Assembly: GCA_002746275.1 (NCBI GenBank)
Contig: NVWR01000004.1
Location: forward strand, 3,992-9,024
DNA from: Rhodobiaceae bacterium
GTDB lineage: Bacteria; Pseudomonadota; Alphaproteobacteria; Parvibaculales; Parvibaculaceae
DNA length: 5,033 nucleotides
Reading direction: 5' to 3'
Positions within the stretch are counted from its first letter, which is position 1. Every line of letters begins with the position of its first letter. Below are positions 4,957-5,033 of this stretch, one piece after another. Under the pieces are notes generated by a model. The model did not search any database. It had not been told where the DNA came from and saw nothing but the letters and a program-made list of their open reading frames with translations. A program made the translations under genes and the position numbers.

Positions 4957-5033
4957 ATGAGCATTAGTTTCGACGGCAAAGTTGCAATCGTCACCGGCGC
5001 AGGCGGCGGGCTTGGCCGCTCCCACGCTTTGGA
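4957..5033 (+). CDS. SDR-family NAD(P)-dependent oxidoreductase, N-terminal fragment (3' end outside window)
   Basis: Only 25 complete codons are present, reading MSISFDGKVAIVTGAGGGLG and then RSHAL. This is the first beta strand and glycine-rich cofactor loop of a classical short-chain dehydrogenase: the TGxxxGxG motif is TGAGGGLG at residues 13-20. The RSHAL continuation after the loop is typical of the SDR domain of MFE-2-like 3-hydroxyacyl-CoA dehydrogenases, which act in fatty-acid beta-oxidation, but that assignment rests on a short fragment. The catalytic Ser-Tyr-Lys lies beyond the window. The gene is divergent from the CNT-GST operon and shares its 294-base upstream region. Confidence 0.88.
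   Translation, partial: MSISFDGKVAIVTGAGGGLGRSHAL

Noticed and set aside
1..5033. Mobile element, CRISPR array, toxin-antitoxin or defence system
   Set aside because: No transposase, integrase, terminal inverted repeats, regular spaced repeats or defence-type domains could be seen; all five main genes are ordinary metabolic or transport families.

Overview
This is a gene-dense, moderately GC-rich bacterial chromosomal segment, most likely from an alphaproteobacterium. That placement rests on recognised protein styles only: the GST subgroup starting with APNPRRVRI, the CNT transporter with a GMVEAPLLIRPYI loop, the GPH transporter with an RFGRRRPWI loop, and an SDR starting in the MFE-2-like style. 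No rRNA, tRNA, IS element, CRISPR array or phage gene is visible, and nothing here amounts to a new biological system.

Layout from left to right. Bases 1-987 (+) hold nearly all of an LLM-class flavin-dependent oxidoreductase that enters from outside the window. It is convergent with a GPH-family cation symporter (2447-984, -), and the two stop codons overlap in one CTAG. A 292-base intergenic region (2448-2739) follows. It is unusually rich in palindromes: GTAAC-N5-GTTAC, a T-tailed hairpin in the transporter leader, GGTTCAGGAACC, and a long 16-bp hairpin whose better terminator orientation is the + strand. Next come a small glutathione S-transferase (3348-2740, -) and, 54 bases upstream of it on the same strand, a concentrative nucleoside transporter (4662-3403, -). 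These two probably form an operon read leftwards. The last intergenic region (4663-4956) is the shared upstream region of this operon and a divergent SDR gene, which begins at 4957 (+) and leaves the window after 25 codons.

The genes look like scattered small-molecule metabolism: two secondary transporters, one for nucleosides and one for an unknown, possibly sugar-like, solute, plus three oxidoreductase or conjugation-type enzymes. No single pathway unites them. The most interesting part is the nucleoside transporter leader. It carries a strong minus-strand intrinsic terminator about 100 bases before the start codon, a 24-codon ORF ending 7 bases before that hairpin, and a possible competing stem, which together resemble an attenuator. 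The second most interesting is the 2530-2720 interval, where hairpins and a + strand terminator with no + strand gene suggest a possible small RNA.
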